Assembly: GCA_900315705.1 (NCBI GenBank)
Contig: ONAB01000022.1
Location: 1-53,575 of the forward strand
Reading direction: 5' to 3'
Length of the DNA stretch: 53,575 nt
Origin: an uncultured Bacteroidales bacterium
Lineage (GTDB): Bacteria; Bacteroidota; Bacteroidia; Bacteroidales; WCHB1-69
A program made the translations under genes and the position numbers. Positions 1-8,862 of this stretch are shown here, one piece after another (the stretch's first letter is position 1; every line of letters begins with the position of its first letter). The notes under the pieces are model-generated. The model was not told the origin of the DNA and did not search any database. It worked only from the letters and a program-made list of their open reading frames with translations.

Positions 1-1
1 T

Positions 2-766
2 GAGCTGTATGGTCTCAGTGCTGCCAAGATGTCGGTGATACTGGGCTTCGGCGCAAACCAGTATCGGCTGTACGAGGACGGCGAGGTGCCCAGCGAAAGC
101 AACGGGAAAATGATCCGCAGTGCGATGAACCCGCGGGTTTTTCTCGATTTGGTGAAAAGTTCGAGGCATCAGCTTACCGAAAAAGAGTATGCAAAGATTT
201 CAGCTCGTGTGCGGGAGGTTGTTGACCAGTCTGAGCAGTGTGCTGAAGAGCAGCGAGCGGTCGAACGGCTATTCCGAAGCGGCAGAGGGCTTGCCAACGG
301 TTTCGCACCGGTATCTACCAAGAGACTGAAAAACCTGTTGTTGTATGTGTTGGGACAAATGGGTGAAACCTACCAGACGAAAATGAACAAAGTGCTGTTC
401 TACATCGACTTTCTATCCTATCGCGAGCGCGGGATGGCCATTTCGGGCCTCGCCTACAATGCCATCGAGTTCGGTCCCGTGCCGCAACGTTGGGACAGGG
501 TTTACAGTGCGTTCGATGAGGTGGAAGAACGGTTGAGACTGGTCCAGAATCAGGAATGCGTGTCGTTAGAGGCGGCGGGTGAAGCGGACATGAGCTGTTT
601 CTCCGAACAGGAAATGGCGATAATCAACGAAGTATGTGCGAAAGTCAAAAACATGACTTCGCGCGCCATTTCGAAAATGAGCCATGAGGAACCCGCCTGG
701 AAAGACCACGTCGGCGACACCGGAACCATCCCCTTCAGTGACGCTTTCAAACTGGTCGGGATGTAA
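2..766 (+). CDS. HTH plus SocA/Panacea-domain antitoxin, 5' truncated
   Basis: The frame is open from base 2 and has no start inside the window, so the N-terminus lies upstream. The first codons read ELYGLSAAKMSVILGFG and continue into NQYRLYEDGEVPS, the pattern of the helix-turn-helix joined to a SocA-like (DUF4065, Panacea) antitoxin domain. The Panacea part spans the C-terminal two thirds, with a conserved core around KMNKVLFYIDFLSYRERGMAISGLAYNA. Such proteins neutralise a toxin encoded next to them and usually repress their own operon through the HTH. The partner toxin must be upstream, outside the window, because the next gene downstream is an acetyltransferase. A decayed copy of the end of this gene lies at 2328-2394. 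The family call is firm; the toxin partner is unknown. Confidence 0.8.
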   Translation, partial: ELYGLSAAKMSVILGFGANQYRLYEDGEVPSESNGKMIRSAMNPRVFLDLVKSSRHQLTEKEYAKISARVREVVDQSEQCAEEQRAVERLFRSGRGLANGFAPVSTKRLKNLLLYVLGQMGETYQTKMNKVLFYIDFLSYRERGMAISGLAYNAIEFGPVPQRWDRVYSAFDEVEERLRLVQNQECVSLEAAGEADMSCFSEQEMAIINEVCAKVKNMTSRAISKMSHEEPAWKDHVGDTGTIPFSDAFKLVGM

Positions 767-864
767 TAATCCTCGCCCTTTACTTCCACCCCAGTGCAAC
801 AACGGCATATTCAAAATTCTGCATAGAAAAGGAAGAATAATTTCGCTTACTGTGTGAGATTTTG

Positions 865-872
865 TATTTTTG
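865..872 (+). promoter_or_regulatory. Bacteroidota -7 promoter element (TATTTTTG)
   Basis: TATTTTTG matches the Bacteroidota sigma-factor -7 consensus TAnnTTTG. It lies about 70 bases before the start of the CAT-like gene at 944 and after the antitoxin stop at 766. Confidence 0.55.
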
Positions 873-943
873 CCAACTCATCAACCGGCCACGATGTCTG
901 GATTACCGGCAATGAATATTAAGAATTCGGAGAACGATACGAT

Positions 944-1573
944 ATGAAACACGAAATCAACCCCAAAGACTCGCCGCGCGGATTTGCTTTCGAGCTGTGG
1001 AAAACGGCTGGGATGCCGAAGGTGACCATTTTCAAGACCTTCGATATCACCAGATTGATTAAGGTCGCCAAGCGGAGCAGGATGAAGACCAATATGCTGA
1101 TATGCTGGTGCATCGGACATGCGGCAAGCCCTATCAAGGAGTTCTATACGCTGCCTGCCGGCGGACATCTGTGGCTGTACGATCGTCTGGCGGTCAACAC
1201 CGTTGTGAAGACAGCGAACGGCACCGTTCGCCTCTGCGATATTCCCTTTTCGGAGGATATTCATCAGTTCAACGAAGAGTATCTGCGGCTGACCCGTCAG
1301 GTGCACGACACGAACGAAGACCATCTTCTCGGCGACGAATATATGGCCGTTGACACTTCGACGTTGGCGGAATGCGAGATTGACGGTGTGGCAAGTGTCT
1401 ATTCCGAACTGTTCACCAATCCTTTCCTGGCCTGGGGCAAATACCGCCGAGGGCTCTTCAAAACGACCTTGCCCATCTCGTTCCAGTTCCACCACGCCCA
1501 GATGGACGGTTTCGAGGCGGCGCGCTTCCTCAATGGGCTGCAGGAGACTATGAAAGGGCTCACAATACGATAA
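944..1573 (+). CDS. Chloramphenicol acetyltransferase-like acyltransferase
   Basis: This 209-residue protein has the length of a type A (CatA) chloramphenicol acetyltransferase, a cytoplasmic trimer that moves acetyl from acetyl-CoA to a hydroxyl group. The catalytic HHxxxDG motif is present as HHAQMDG at residues 183-189. The N-terminus also follows the family (F.LWKTAGMPKVTIFKTFDITRL). Many chromosomal Bacteroidota members are distant from the resistance enzymes and have unknown acceptors, so drug resistance is not implied. A -7 element lies at 865-872. The tyrosine phosphatase starts about 24 bases downstream and may be co-transcribed, although it has its own promoter-like sequence. Confidence 0.8.
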   Translation: MKHEINPKDSPRGFAFELWKTAGMPKVTIFKTFDITRLIKVAKRSRMKTNMLICWCIGHAASPIKEFYTLPAGGHLWLYDRLAVNTVVKTANGTVRLCDIPFSEDIHQFNEEYLRLTRQVHDTNEDHLLGDEYMAVDTSTLAECEIDGVASVYSELFTNPFLAWGKYRRGLFKTTLPISFQFHHAQMDGFEAARFLNGLQETMKGLTIR

Positions 1574-1596
1574 ATATCGCATTTTTGCACTGTATT

Positions 1597-2307
1597 ATGA
1601 GGATGTTTGTCAAATATAGGCTCAATTTGCGCGATTTGGGCGGAATCGCCACTGCCGACGGGAGTTGCATCCCGCACGGACTGTTCCTGCGCAGTGGAAA
1701 ACTGTCGGTGCTTACCCGGAAGCAGTGCGCCCGGCTGTGCCGGACTTACAATATCCGCTGCGTGATCGACCTACGCACTGAGGTGGAGGCCGCCGAATTC
1801 CCTGACCCGCTGCCCGACGGGGTGGAATACATCAGTATGCCGCTGTTCAAAGGGGCCGCCATAGGCATCACCCACGAAACAGGCTCCGATCCGATGACTA
1901 TCATCCGCAGCTTGCGTCGTCATCCTGAACGGCTGAAGGCGATGGCTCCCAATTTCGAGGAGCTCTACCGCCGAATGGTCACTGATCCAGGGAGCCGCCA
2001 ACAGCTCGACACAATTGTCGCCCTGCTGTTGGAAAACAAACGCAACGGTCGCTGCACCCTCTTCCATTGCACCGCCGGTAAAGACCGCACAGGTATCGTC
2101 AGTATGGCACTGTTACGAAAGTTCGGTGTCAGTGACCGCAACATCATCAAAGACTACCTGCACACCAACCGCAACGCCTTTCTCCCCGCTCTTGGCAAAA
2201 GCATCGGGATATTCCTGATGACCGGAAGCATAGAAATAGCCCGCACCGTTTTCAAGGCCTATATGGCGTATCGTCACCTCATCGAAGTCGCCATCAGCGA
2301 GTACTGA
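1597..2307 (+). CDS. Tyrosine-protein phosphatase (PTP-loop, Y_phosphatase3 type)
   Basis: The signature loop HCTAGKDRTG places the catalytic cysteine at about residue 158, with the invariant arginine six positions later. An N-terminal LRDLGGI motif is typical of the Y_phosphatase3 branch that includes IphP and MptpB-like enzymes. These remove phosphate from phosphotyrosine and sometimes from phosphoinositides. No signal peptide is evident, so the protein is probably cytoplasmic. The start is set at ATG 1597; a TTG twelve bases upstream sits inside a promoter-like CATTTTTG (1580-1587) and is unlikely to be used, while ATG 1603 is an alternative. The substrate is unknown. Confidence 0.82.
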   Translation: MRMFVKYRLNLRDLGGIATADGSCIPHGLFLRSGKLSVLTRKQCARLCRTYNIRCVIDLRTEVEAAEFPDPLPDGVEYISMPLFKGAAIGITHETGSDPMTIIRSLRRHPERLKAMAPNFEELYRRMVTDPGSRQQLDTIVALLLENKRNGRCTLFHCTAGKDRTGIVSMALLRKFGVSDRNIIKDYLHTNRNAFLPALGKSIGIFLMTGSIEIARTVFKAYMAYRHLIEVAISEY

Positions 2308-2327
2308 ACATTTTCTTTCGCCGTAGG

Positions 2328-2394
2328 AAGCTGTGTGCGAGTCAAAACTTGACTTCGTGGGCCATTTCGAGAATGAGCCAAGAAGAACTCGCTA
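2328..2394 (+). pseudogene. Decayed tail of a SocA/Panacea antitoxin gene
   Basis: This stretch is a degenerate copy of bases 629-700 inside the first gene of the window. One frame reads TSWAISRMSQEELARL, against TSRAISKMSHEEPAW in the intact gene. A one-base deletion just before it breaks the frame. It has no start codon and lies between the phosphatase stop and the AraC gene. It is best explained as what is left of a second antitoxin gene or of a partial duplication. Confidence 0.65.
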
Positions 2395-2415
2395 GGCTTG
2401 AAGTGAACAGAAACG

Positions 2416-2465
2416 TTACTGGAAACTCATCCTAAACACCAGCGGGGAAACACTTTCGTCGCGCC
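2416..2465 (-). pseudogene. Remnant of an AraC-family C-terminus
   Basis: On the minus strand, about 16 codons ending RRDESVSPLVFRMSFQ and a stop lie directly after the intact AraC gene. They match the end of an AraC DNA-binding domain (compare RRAVGVSPKAFRTGGK at the end of the intact gene). A very similar remnant lies at about 10030-10095. It is too short to function, and looks like the tail of a deleted paralogue. Confidence 0.55.
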
Positions 2466-3353
2466 TTATTTTCCCCCTGTCCTGAATGCCTTCGGGCTCA
2501 CGCCGACCGCGCGGCGGAAGAAGGTGCCGAAATGGCTCTGGTTCTGGAAGCCGAGGCGGTCGGAAATCTCCTGGACAGAAAGCGTGGAGGTCCGCAACAG
2601 CGACTTGGCTTTTCGAATCAGGATTTCGCTGATACAGTCGCCGGCGGTACTGCCCGTCACCTGTTTCACCACATTGGCCACATACGTGGATGTAAGGTGC
2701 AACTCGTCGGCATACCATTTGATGTCGTGATGCTCGTGGCAGCATTGATCCACCAAAGACAGAAATCGTCCCGTCAATTCATCAGCACGGGAAAGCGGTT
2801 TCTGCGACGCAAGATTGTCGGTGAAAAATCCGTAAAGAAAAGAGACGAGTGATCGAATAAGGTGCAGGATAGTCGTCTGCCGATTCGGGGTTTCCTTCCG
2901 CATCAGTTCCTCTACGAGATCAAGATAGAGCATTATCGTCTGCATATTGGGAGCATCAATCTGAGAGGCGGGGCGGACGTATGCGTAATGCAATTTGTCG
3001 TATGGCAATGAAAGCATCAGTTTCTCCGCAATGACAGGCGAAAAGGAGAGCAGCCGAATCTTCAAGTCCGGGCTGCTGCTGTTATAATGCAGCTCGTGGT
3101 CATTGAAGATAAATGCTGCAGCCGGCGCTTTCATTTCGATGCCAACCTGGTTGAATATTGCACTGAGCGTGCCTTGCGTGATGAAAAGGATCGCATAATG
3201 ATTAGCGCGAAAGTACTCAGGCGTTTCCTCACTTAGGTAATTCCCTATTTCAGCCACCTGAATCTCGTTGTTGTGCCACGAGGTTCGCTTTATGATTTTT
3301 TCCGAATCATACATAACAGGCAAATCGCCGTTTCTCTTCTTTTCAACATTCAT
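2466..3353 (-). CDS. AraC-family transcriptional regulator
   Basis: This 295-residue protein ends in a two-helix-turn-helix AraC/XylS domain over roughly the last 100 residues, including TSTYVANVVKQVTG and the closing motif DRLGFQNQSHFGTFFRRAVGVSPKAFR. The N-terminal part resembles a cupin sensor domain that would bind a small effector, which cannot be named from sequence. The frame is open back to a TTG at 3428, but that codon is part of the promoter element at 3426-3433, so I place the start at ATG 3353. The gene is divergent from the glycosyltransferase operon at 3548 and is a plausible regulator of it. Confidence 0.85.
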   Translation of the reverse strand: MNVEKKRNGDLPVMYDSEKIIKRTSWHNNEIQVAEIGNYLSEETPEYFRANHYAILFITQGTLSAIFNQVGIEMKAPAAAFIFNDHELHYNSSSPDLKIRLLSFSPVIAEKLMLSLPYDKLHYAYVRPASQIDAPNMQTIMLYLDLVEELMRKETPNRQTTILHLIRSLVSFLYGFFTDNLASQKPLSRADELTGRFLSLVDQCCHEHHDIKWYADELHLTSTYVANVVKQVTGSTAGDCISEILIRKAKSLLRTSTLSVQEISDRLGFQNQSHFGTFFRRAVGVSPKAFRTGGK

Positions 3354-3425
3354 AACATCTATGATTTTATGTTTTAGAACAATAAATATTACAACCAGAA
3401 CAATTAAATCTTCAATAAAACTCGG

Positions 3426-3433
3426 CAAAGATA
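3426..3433 (-). promoter_or_regulatory. -7 promoter element of the AraC gene (TATCTTTG)
   Basis: TATCTTTG on the minus strand fits TAnnTTTG and lies about 73 bases before ATG 3353. Its presence argues against translation starting at the TTG embedded in it. Confidence 0.55.
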
Positions 3434-3510
3434 CAATTTTTTCAAATCAAATATATGAAATAGAACATATTTTGTTGTCTTGAGGACATTGCCATAGCAT
3501 ATAACGGATG

Positions 3511-3518
3511 TACTTTTG
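3511..3518 (+). promoter_or_regulatory. -7 promoter element of the glycosyltransferase operon (TACTTTTG)
   Basis: TACTTTTG fits TAnnTTTG and lies 30 bases before ATG 3548. The intergenic region is shared with the divergent AraC promoter. Confidence 0.55.
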
Positions 3519-3547
3519 CAAAATTGTTTTCATTAATTCCATTCTTT

Positions 3548-4714
3548 ATGAGAATCCTCTTTGTCATAGACACTTACGACACCAACAACAACGGTACCAG
3601 CATCTCGGCGCAGCGTTTTGCCGCCGAATTGCGCCGACGCGGGCACGAGGTGAAAATCCTCACTTCTGGAGAACCTGGCGAAGACCGTTTTGCCTTGCCC
3701 ACGTACAAGATGCCCATATTCCAGCCGTTGATGGACAAACACAACTTCAACTTTGCCTATAATGAAAAAAAGACCATTCGGGAAGCCGTCGAATGGGCTG
3801 ACATCATACATTGCTTCCTCCCGTTCGCCATCGAGGTGGAAGCCAAACGCTATGCCGACAAGATTGGGAAGCCCTCGACCGCCGCTTTCCACATCCAGCC
3901 GCAAAACCTTTGGTCGTCAGTGGGATTGGGCAAGGTGGATTGGATTCAGGACGGCACTTATCGGAGTTTCCGTACATTTCTGTACAACAAGTTCCGCCAC
4001 GTCCACGCCCCGTCGCAATTTATGGCCGATGAGATCAAGAAACGAGGTTACACCGCCAAAATCCACGTCATTTCCAATGGCATCCAAGACGCCTTCCTGG
4101 AGGCCGGGCATCTCGTCCATCAACAGGGCAGGCCAGCCAAATCGTCTGAATTTGAGGACAAAATACCGATCATTATGATTGGCCGTCTTTCTCAGGAGAA
4201 AAGGCAGGATGTAATCATCAATTCGGTGCAATATTCGAAATATGCCGACAAAATACAGCTGATTTTTGCCGGAAAAGGTCCCGAGTACGATCGTTATGTG
4301 GAACTTGGAAAGCAGTTGAAAAATCCGCCCCAATTTGTCTATCTCGAGCAACAGAAACTGATTGACTTACTGCTGCAATGCGACTTGTACGTGCACGCCA
4401 GCGATATGGAGAGCGAGGCCATCTCTTGCATCGAGGCCTTTGCCACCGGGCTGGTGCCGGTCATCGCCAACTCGGAGGTCAGCGCCACCCCGCAGTTCGC
4501 CCTCGACGGACGCAGTCTCTTCAGGGCTGGCAGTCCCAAAGACCTTGCCCGCGCCATCGACTACTGGCTTGACCATCCGAATGAACGGGAATATATGGGC
4601 GAACTTTACCGTGTGGCGGCCAAGAGATATAGTCTGGCCAACTCGGTAAGAATGTTCGAGGAAATGTTGAACGAGGAGATTGAAGACAATGCGAAACTGT
4701 CCGCTCAAGCTTAA
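3548..4714 (+). CDS. Glycosyltransferase family 4 (GT-B fold)
   Basis: This 388-residue protein has the two-domain GT-B layout of GT4 enzymes, which transfer a sugar from a nucleotide-sugar donor. The N-terminal domain begins MRILFVIDTYDTNNNGTS with the acceptor-side loop. The C-terminal donor domain shows MIGRLSQEKRQDVII, FAGKGPEYDRY and the E-x7-E region (DMESEAISCIEAFATGLVPVI). It resembles diacylglycerol or mannosyl glycosyltransferases, but the acceptor cannot be told. ATG 3548 is preferred over an upstream in-frame ATG at 3524, which lies only six bases after the -7 element. It is the first gene of an operon with the esterase and PCMD genes. Confidence 0.85.
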   Translation: MRILFVIDTYDTNNNGTSISAQRFAAELRRRGHEVKILTSGEPGEDRFALPTYKMPIFQPLMDKHNFNFAYNEKKTIREAVEWADIIHCFLPFAIEVEAKRYADKIGKPSTAAFHIQPQNLWSSVGLGKVDWIQDGTYRSFRTFLYNKFRHVHAPSQFMADEIKKRGYTAKIHVISNGIQDAFLEAGHLVHQQGRPAKSSEFEDKIPIIMIGRLSQEKRQDVIINSVQYSKYADKIQLIFAGKGPEYDRYVELGKQLKNPPQFVYLEQQKLIDLLLQCDLYVHASDMESEAISCIEAFATGLVPVIANSEVSATPQFALDGRSLFRAGSPKDLARAIDYWLDHPNEREYMGELYRVAAKRYSLANSVRMFEEMLNEEIEDNAKLSAQA

Positions 4715-5837
4715 AACCACTTTGTTCATCTTAGCACTCCTGCTTTCTGTTTCGGTTCATTCACAAACGGAAGAAGCCACATCTCCTGTAATCCATACAG
4801 ATGGCTCTGTCTCTTTTTTCTATAAAAACCCTTCAGCAAAGCGAGTCAAATTATTCTGCGACTGTGATTTGCGTAACAATAACTATATAATTGAGAGGGA
4901 AAATTTGCAGTCCGTCCGTATGAAACCAGACAGCAGCAGCGTGTTCACCTTTACCACAAAACCACTCACCCCGGAAGTTTATACCTACCAGTTCAAGACA
5001 CGCGGACGACGATATGTGGATCCAGACAATGCAGACTCCATTCGTGTTTTGAAGACCAGACGGAGCGTTTTTGTTATTCCCGGTTCTACCTTGTCTGATT
5101 TATGCATTAAAGATTCTTTACACGGCAGAATTGAATTTTTCGAGATATGGGACACGGCCTGTGGAAAGACACGGCGCATACTTTTGTACCTTCCTCCCGA
5201 CTATGACCACAACGAGCAACCCTACCCTGTTCTATACTTGTTGCACGGCATCAATGGGTACGAAAGGGCTTGGCAAGACAAAGGGCGTGCCGTGCAGCAG
5301 GTGGACAAACTGATACGACAAGAAAAGATTGTACCTATGGTTGTGGTGATGCCGGATGTGAATCCGCGAAAACTTATCGGGCAAAAAGAGACGATAGGTA
5401 TGATGCGGAACTTGCTTCATTATCCCTCTTGGTTGCATCGCGATTTCGAACAGGTGTTCCCACAAATGGACAGTCTGTTGTCTATCCACTATCGTATATC
5501 CTCCGACAGAAAATCGCGGGCTGTCGCCGGACTATCCGCAGGAGCTATGCAATCCTGCAACCTCGCCAATGTAAATGAAAACCGCTTCCAATATGTGGGC
5601 TTGTTCTCTCCCGTAGTGCATCGTAAACAACTGCCGACAAATCAGAGTACTATTTACTGGATTGGATCCGGAAAAGGGGACATCTTCCATTCACAAAGCT
5701 GCCGATTCGTCAAAAAGATAAAAGACAAGCAAACTTCTTTTGTCTATTATAACACTAGCGGAGGACATACTTGGCGAAATTGGAGACACTATCTGTCAGA
5801 ATTTCTTCAATTCATTTTTAAAAGCACGGACAAATGA
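4689..5837 (+). CDS. Secreted esterase (enterochelin/feruloyl esterase-like)
   Basis: This 382-residue protein starts with a signal peptide (LFILALLLSVSVHSQ). An N-terminal immunoglobulin-like (E-set) module covers about residues 30-120, followed by an esterase D-type alpha/beta hydrolase domain. Visible hydrolase features are YPVLYLLHGINGYERAW, the nucleophile elbow GLSAG with serine at about residue 283, and a C-terminal GGHTWRNWRHYL carrying the catalytic histidine. The family de-esterifies feruloylated or acetylated carbohydrate and hydrolyses enterochelin-like esters. The gene overlaps the glycosyltransferase end. ATG 4689 is chosen because an AGGAG lies about 10 bases before it; a TTG at 4680 is the alternative. 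The real substrate is unknown. Confidence 0.78.
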   Translation: MRNCPLKLKTTLFILALLLSVSVHSQTEEATSPVIHTDGSVSFFYKNPSAKRVKLFCDCDLRNNNYIIERENLQSVRMKPDSSSVFTFTTKPLTPEVYTYQFKTRGRRYVDPDNADSIRVLKTRRSVFVIPGSTLSDLCIKDSLHGRIEFFEIWDTACGKTRRILLYLPPDYDHNEQPYPVLYLLHGINGYERAWQDKGRAVQQVDKLIRQEKIVPMVVVMPDVNPRKLIGQKETIGMMRNLLHYPSWLHRDFEQVFPQMDSLLSIHYRISSDRKSRAVAGLSAGAMQSCNLANVNENRFQYVGLFSPVVHRKQLPTNQSTIYWIGSGKGDIFHSQSCRFVKKIKDKQTSFVYYNTSGGHTWRNWRHYLSEFLQFIFKSTDK

Positions 5838-6787
5838 GAAAATATTTCTTTCTGTTTTTGGCATCTATCCTGAGTATGTCCCTTTATTCCCAAGAGCGAA
5901 TCGAATATCTGCCATACGGCAAAATGGACTCCTGGACGGTGCGTTACATCAAGGAATCTGTCTTGTTGGGCGGCAAGACCCGTGCGCTGTATGTCATCGC
6001 CAAGACTGACACCCTACGGCAGAACAAGCCCTATCCCTACGGCAGGAATGGTTCTCCTTGGGGCACGAGCAATGCCTACGCCAAAGTGTGCGGGGTGGAG
6101 AAAGCCGCCGTGTCGGTCACTCCAGAGCGGCGGGGCAAGGGCTTCTGCTGTCGGTTGGAGACCACACTGCAGACCGTCAAAGCCGTTGGCATCGATCTCA
6201 AGGCATTGGCCACCGGCAGCATCTATACCGGCCGACTGCTCGACCCTGTGACTTTGGAAGGGGTCAAAGTGCCGATGAAAGCCATTGATATGGGCATTCC
6301 GTTCACGAAACGACCGACGGCTCTGATGCTTGACTACAAAGCGGTTATACAGCAGGGCAAGTCAATGGTACGGGCCACAGGATCCACTAAAGTGACCACT
6401 GTTCAAGGGCAGGATGCGGGTGAGATCATCCTGTTTCTGCAACACCGTTGGGAAGACGCCGACGGCAACATCTTCGCCTATCGCGTAGGAACGGCATCGG
6501 AACGCATCACGAAAAGTGTCCCCGACTGGAAAAACAGCCATCGCGTGCCCATACGCTATGGGGACATAACCAAGGCCCCAAACTACAAGTCTTGGGAGAA
6601 ATTGTCAAAAAACCGCTTTATGGCCCGCAATTCAAAAGGAAAGATGGTTCCTGTGCAAGAAATTGGCTATAAAGCGGATGCGACGCCCACCCATCTGATT
6701 CTGCAGATCTCCGCCGGCTGTCAGGAAGCCTTCACTGGCTGTCCAGGCAATGTGTTGTGGGTTGACAACATACGGCTGGTGTACTGA
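5834..6787 (+). CDS. PCMD-like secreted carbohydrate-associated protein
   Basis: This 317-residue protein has a signal peptide (MRKYFFLFLASILSMSLYSQ) and is translationally coupled to the esterase by an ATGA overlap. The pattern after the signal (YGKMDSWTV, then SPWGTSNAYAK and the closing NVLWVDNIRLVY) resembles the PCMD (putative carbohydrate metabolism) domain found in Bacteroidota surface proteins, a jelly-roll-like fold. No catalytic residues can be assigned. Coupling to an esterase suggests a joint role at the envelope in binding or trimming glycan. The domain call is by eye and moderate. Confidence 0.6.
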   Translation: MRKYFFLFLASILSMSLYSQERIEYLPYGKMDSWTVRYIKESVLLGGKTRALYVIAKTDTLRQNKPYPYGRNGSPWGTSNAYAKVCGVEKAAVSVTPERRGKGFCCRLETTLQTVKAVGIDLKALATGSIYTGRLLDPVTLEGVKVPMKAIDMGIPFTKRPTALMLDYKAVIQQGKSMVRATGSTKVTTVQGQDAGEIILFLQHRWEDADGNIFAYRVGTASERITKSVPDWKNSHRVPIRYGDITKAPNYKSWEKLSKNRFMARNSKGKMVPVQEIGYKADATPTHLILQISAGCQEAFTGCPGNVLWVDNIRLVY

Positions 6788-6811
6788 CCTGAAATCAAAG
6801 CTCAATCACAC

Positions 6812-6848
6812 AATCCCGCAAGTCTGATGCAGATTGCGGGATTTTTTA
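6812..6848. terminator. Intrinsic terminator between convergent genes
   Basis: A perfect 10-bp stem AATCCCGCAA / TTGCGGGATT with a 12-base loop is followed on the plus strand by a T run. It lies 24 bases after the PCMD gene stop. The gene on the other strand ends at 6907, so it may also stop convergent transcription. Confidence 0.85.
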
Positions 6849-6906
6849 TGCGATGCTGGGAAACGATTTTTTTGCGACGATGGAAAGCGCCGCCTCCTAG
6901 AAGAAA

Positions 6907-8862
6907 TCATCTCGTCACGACAACTTTCCGCGCAGGGCGGTCGCCGACTTTGACGATATAAACGCCGGGAGCGAGTCCACGGTCGCCTACCCGGCGGCCT
7001 TCCATATTGAATATGCTCACTGCGCATCCGTCGCAGCCTTCCACCATAATATTGCTGTTCAGGCCCTTGATGATAATATCCTCTATTTCAACATCTTCAA
7101 TACCGACAGTACCGCCAACATAGCAATTGCCTTCAAAATAGGCAGCACCGCCACTAATGGTATTACCCGTTGTAAGCGTGGGTGTAGAGGGGGCGGAAAT
7201 AAATGTGGACGAGCTACTGCCGCCACCAGGACCACCGCCACCGCCAGGACCGCCACCCGTGCTAATGGAGGGTGTATAGAACGCCACGGCATTGTCACCG
7301 TAGGTTATGGTGTACCAACTATTGCTGCTGACAGAAGAAGACTGGATATAGGGTTGGTTGATAGAACTGCTGTTCTCAATGCCGCCCACGGCAATGATAA
7401 CGCCGCCGTTAACATATATCTTCTTCTGCTCTTCGCTGTTGGCATCAATGGCCACTTCGGGCGAGCTGGCACCGATGGCATAGACGAGGCCGCCGTTGAG
7501 ATAGCAGTTGCCGTTGGCATCGATGCCGTCGTTGTTGGTGGCGCGCGAATATACATAGCCACCTGTGATGGTCATATCCCGCCCTGAGTTGATGCCATCG
7601 TCGTATGCGTTGACAAAGATCTCACCACCAGTGATTTCCAATGTGTTCTTACACTCAATGCCCTCGCCATTGGTACCAGTTGTGGTCACCTTGATGTTGC
7701 CGTCGCTGATGGTCATCCCGCCGCTGTAGGTGTAGCTGTTGCCGTTCTGCGACTTGAGGCCGGCCTTGATGCCCTTGGGCGACGAATAGTAGTCGCTGCT
7801 GACATTGTCGGTGTTGCCTGTATAGTTGGTGTTCTCGGTCGAGCCATTGTTGTAATAGAGACCGCCGCTTGTGGCAACGGTGATGTCACCGCCGCTGATG
7901 GTCAGCACATCGTCGCATTTCAAGCCTTTGCCGCCGGAGCCGGTGGAGGTGAGATTGAACGTGCCGCCGCTGATGTTGATGTCCCCATCTGCGCTCATCC
8001 CGCAAGCCGCCTTGGTCTCCAGGTCGTCCTCATCCCAGGTACCGTTGCCTGTGGTCGTCACGTTAATCAAAGGGTCACCGGAAATGAATATGTCGCCTCC
8101 GCACTTGATTCCTTTGGCCGCAACAACAGTGCTGTTGATGGTGATGTTGCCGCCTTCGATATAGATGTTACCCGAGTCCTCGTCCTCGTGGTCGGTGGTT
8201 TCGCCCGTCGAGGTGTCGCCGTCAAGGTCACATTGGATGCCGTCATCGCCTGTGCCGCTAATATTGATGGTGCCGCTCTCCATCAGGAAATACTGGTTGC
8301 ACGATATGCCGTCGCCCACGGCGGAGGTGACGTTGAGGGTGACGTTCTTCAAGGTCATATACTCACCCGTCTTGATGCCGTGTTTCACGTTGCCCACCAC
8401 GTTGAGCGTGCCCTGCTGCTTGAATTCGGCGTGGCCTTTCACGTAGAGGCAGCCCTTCTGCGAGCCGCTGGCCGCATCGACAAGCGTGTTAGTAGTGCCG
8501 GTGATCACCTTCACGTTGATGCGCTTGCCATTCTGGATGTGGACGGCTGCGCCGCTATAGACCGGGGTGGTGTTGGTCAATGTGAGGCCGTTGAGCTCAA
8601 TAGTGGCCTTGTAGGACCCCGACATATAGAACTCTCCATCACTGGATGTGCCGCTGAGATTGTAGGCAATCTCCGTGGCTAAGCTATCGCTCTGTGCGAT
8701 GCTGACGTGCGCTCCGCTCTGCGTTATGGTGAGGTACTGGCTGGCGATGCTGTCAGCAGTGACGGTGGCCGCACTACCGCTATAGACGACGCTGACGTTC
8801 TGGGCCTGCGCTGCTCCTATTGCAAGCAACAAAGCGATAATAAGAATACTGTTTTTTTTCAT
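6907..8862 (-). CDS. Secreted Cthe_2159-type beta-helix protein with C-terminal sorting domain
   Basis: This 651-residue protein has a clear signal peptide (LLLAIGAAQAQ). The body is a long run of strand repeats such as GDGISCNQYFLMESGTINIS, GDDGIQCD and KGLKCDDVLTISGGDI, the pattern of the Cthe_2159 carbohydrate-binding parallel beta-helix (PF14262) that binds acidic polysaccharide with calcium. A Gly/Ser-rich linker (GGGPGGGGGPGGGSSSS) precedes a C-terminal segment ending MEGRRVGDRGLAPGVYIVKV and KVVVTR, which looks like a type IX secretion sorting domain. It is therefore probably exported to the cell surface. It stands alone on the minus strand, divergent from the second AraC gene. No -7 element could be found upstream. 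Confidence 0.75.
   Translation of the reverse strand: MKKNSILIIALLLAIGAAQAQNVSVVYSGSAATVTADSIASQYLTITQSGAHVSIAQSDSLATEIAYNLSGTSSDGEFYMSGSYKATIELNGLTLTNTTPVYSGAAVHIQNGKRINVKVITGTTNTLVDAASGSQKGCLYVKGHAEFKQQGTLNVVGNVKHGIKTGEYMTLKNVTLNVTSAVGDGISCNQYFLMESGTINISGTGDDGIQCDLDGDTSTGETTDHEDEDSGNIYIEGGNITINSTVVAAKGIKCGGDIFISGDPLINVTTTGNGTWDEDDLETKAACGMSADGDINISGGTFNLTSTGSGGKGLKCDDVLTISGGDITVATSGGLYYNNGSTENTNYTGNTDNVSSDYYSSPKGIKAGLKSQNGNSYTYSGGMTISDGNIKVTTTGTNGEGIECKNTLEITGGEIFVNAYDDGINSGRDMTITGGYVYSRATNNDGIDANGNCYLNGGLVYAIGASSPEVAIDANSEEQKKIYVNGGVIIAVGGIENSSSINQPYIQSSSVSSNSWYTITYGDNAVAFYTPSISTGGGPGGGGGPGGGSSSSTFISAPSTPTLTTGNTISGGAAYFEGNCYVGGTVGIEDVEIEDIIIKGLNSNIMVEGCDGCAVSIFNMEGRRVGDRGLAPGVYIVKVGDRPARKVVVTR

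Noticed and set aside
944-1573. Reading the CAT-like gene as a chloramphenicol resistance gene
   Set aside because: The motif supports the fold only; there is no mobile context, and many chromosomal relatives have unknown substrates.
3354-3428. N-terminal extension of the first AraC protein (MPSFIEDLIVLVVIF...)
   Set aside because: Its TTG start is part of the -7 element TATCTTTG, so this stretch would be 5' untranslated.
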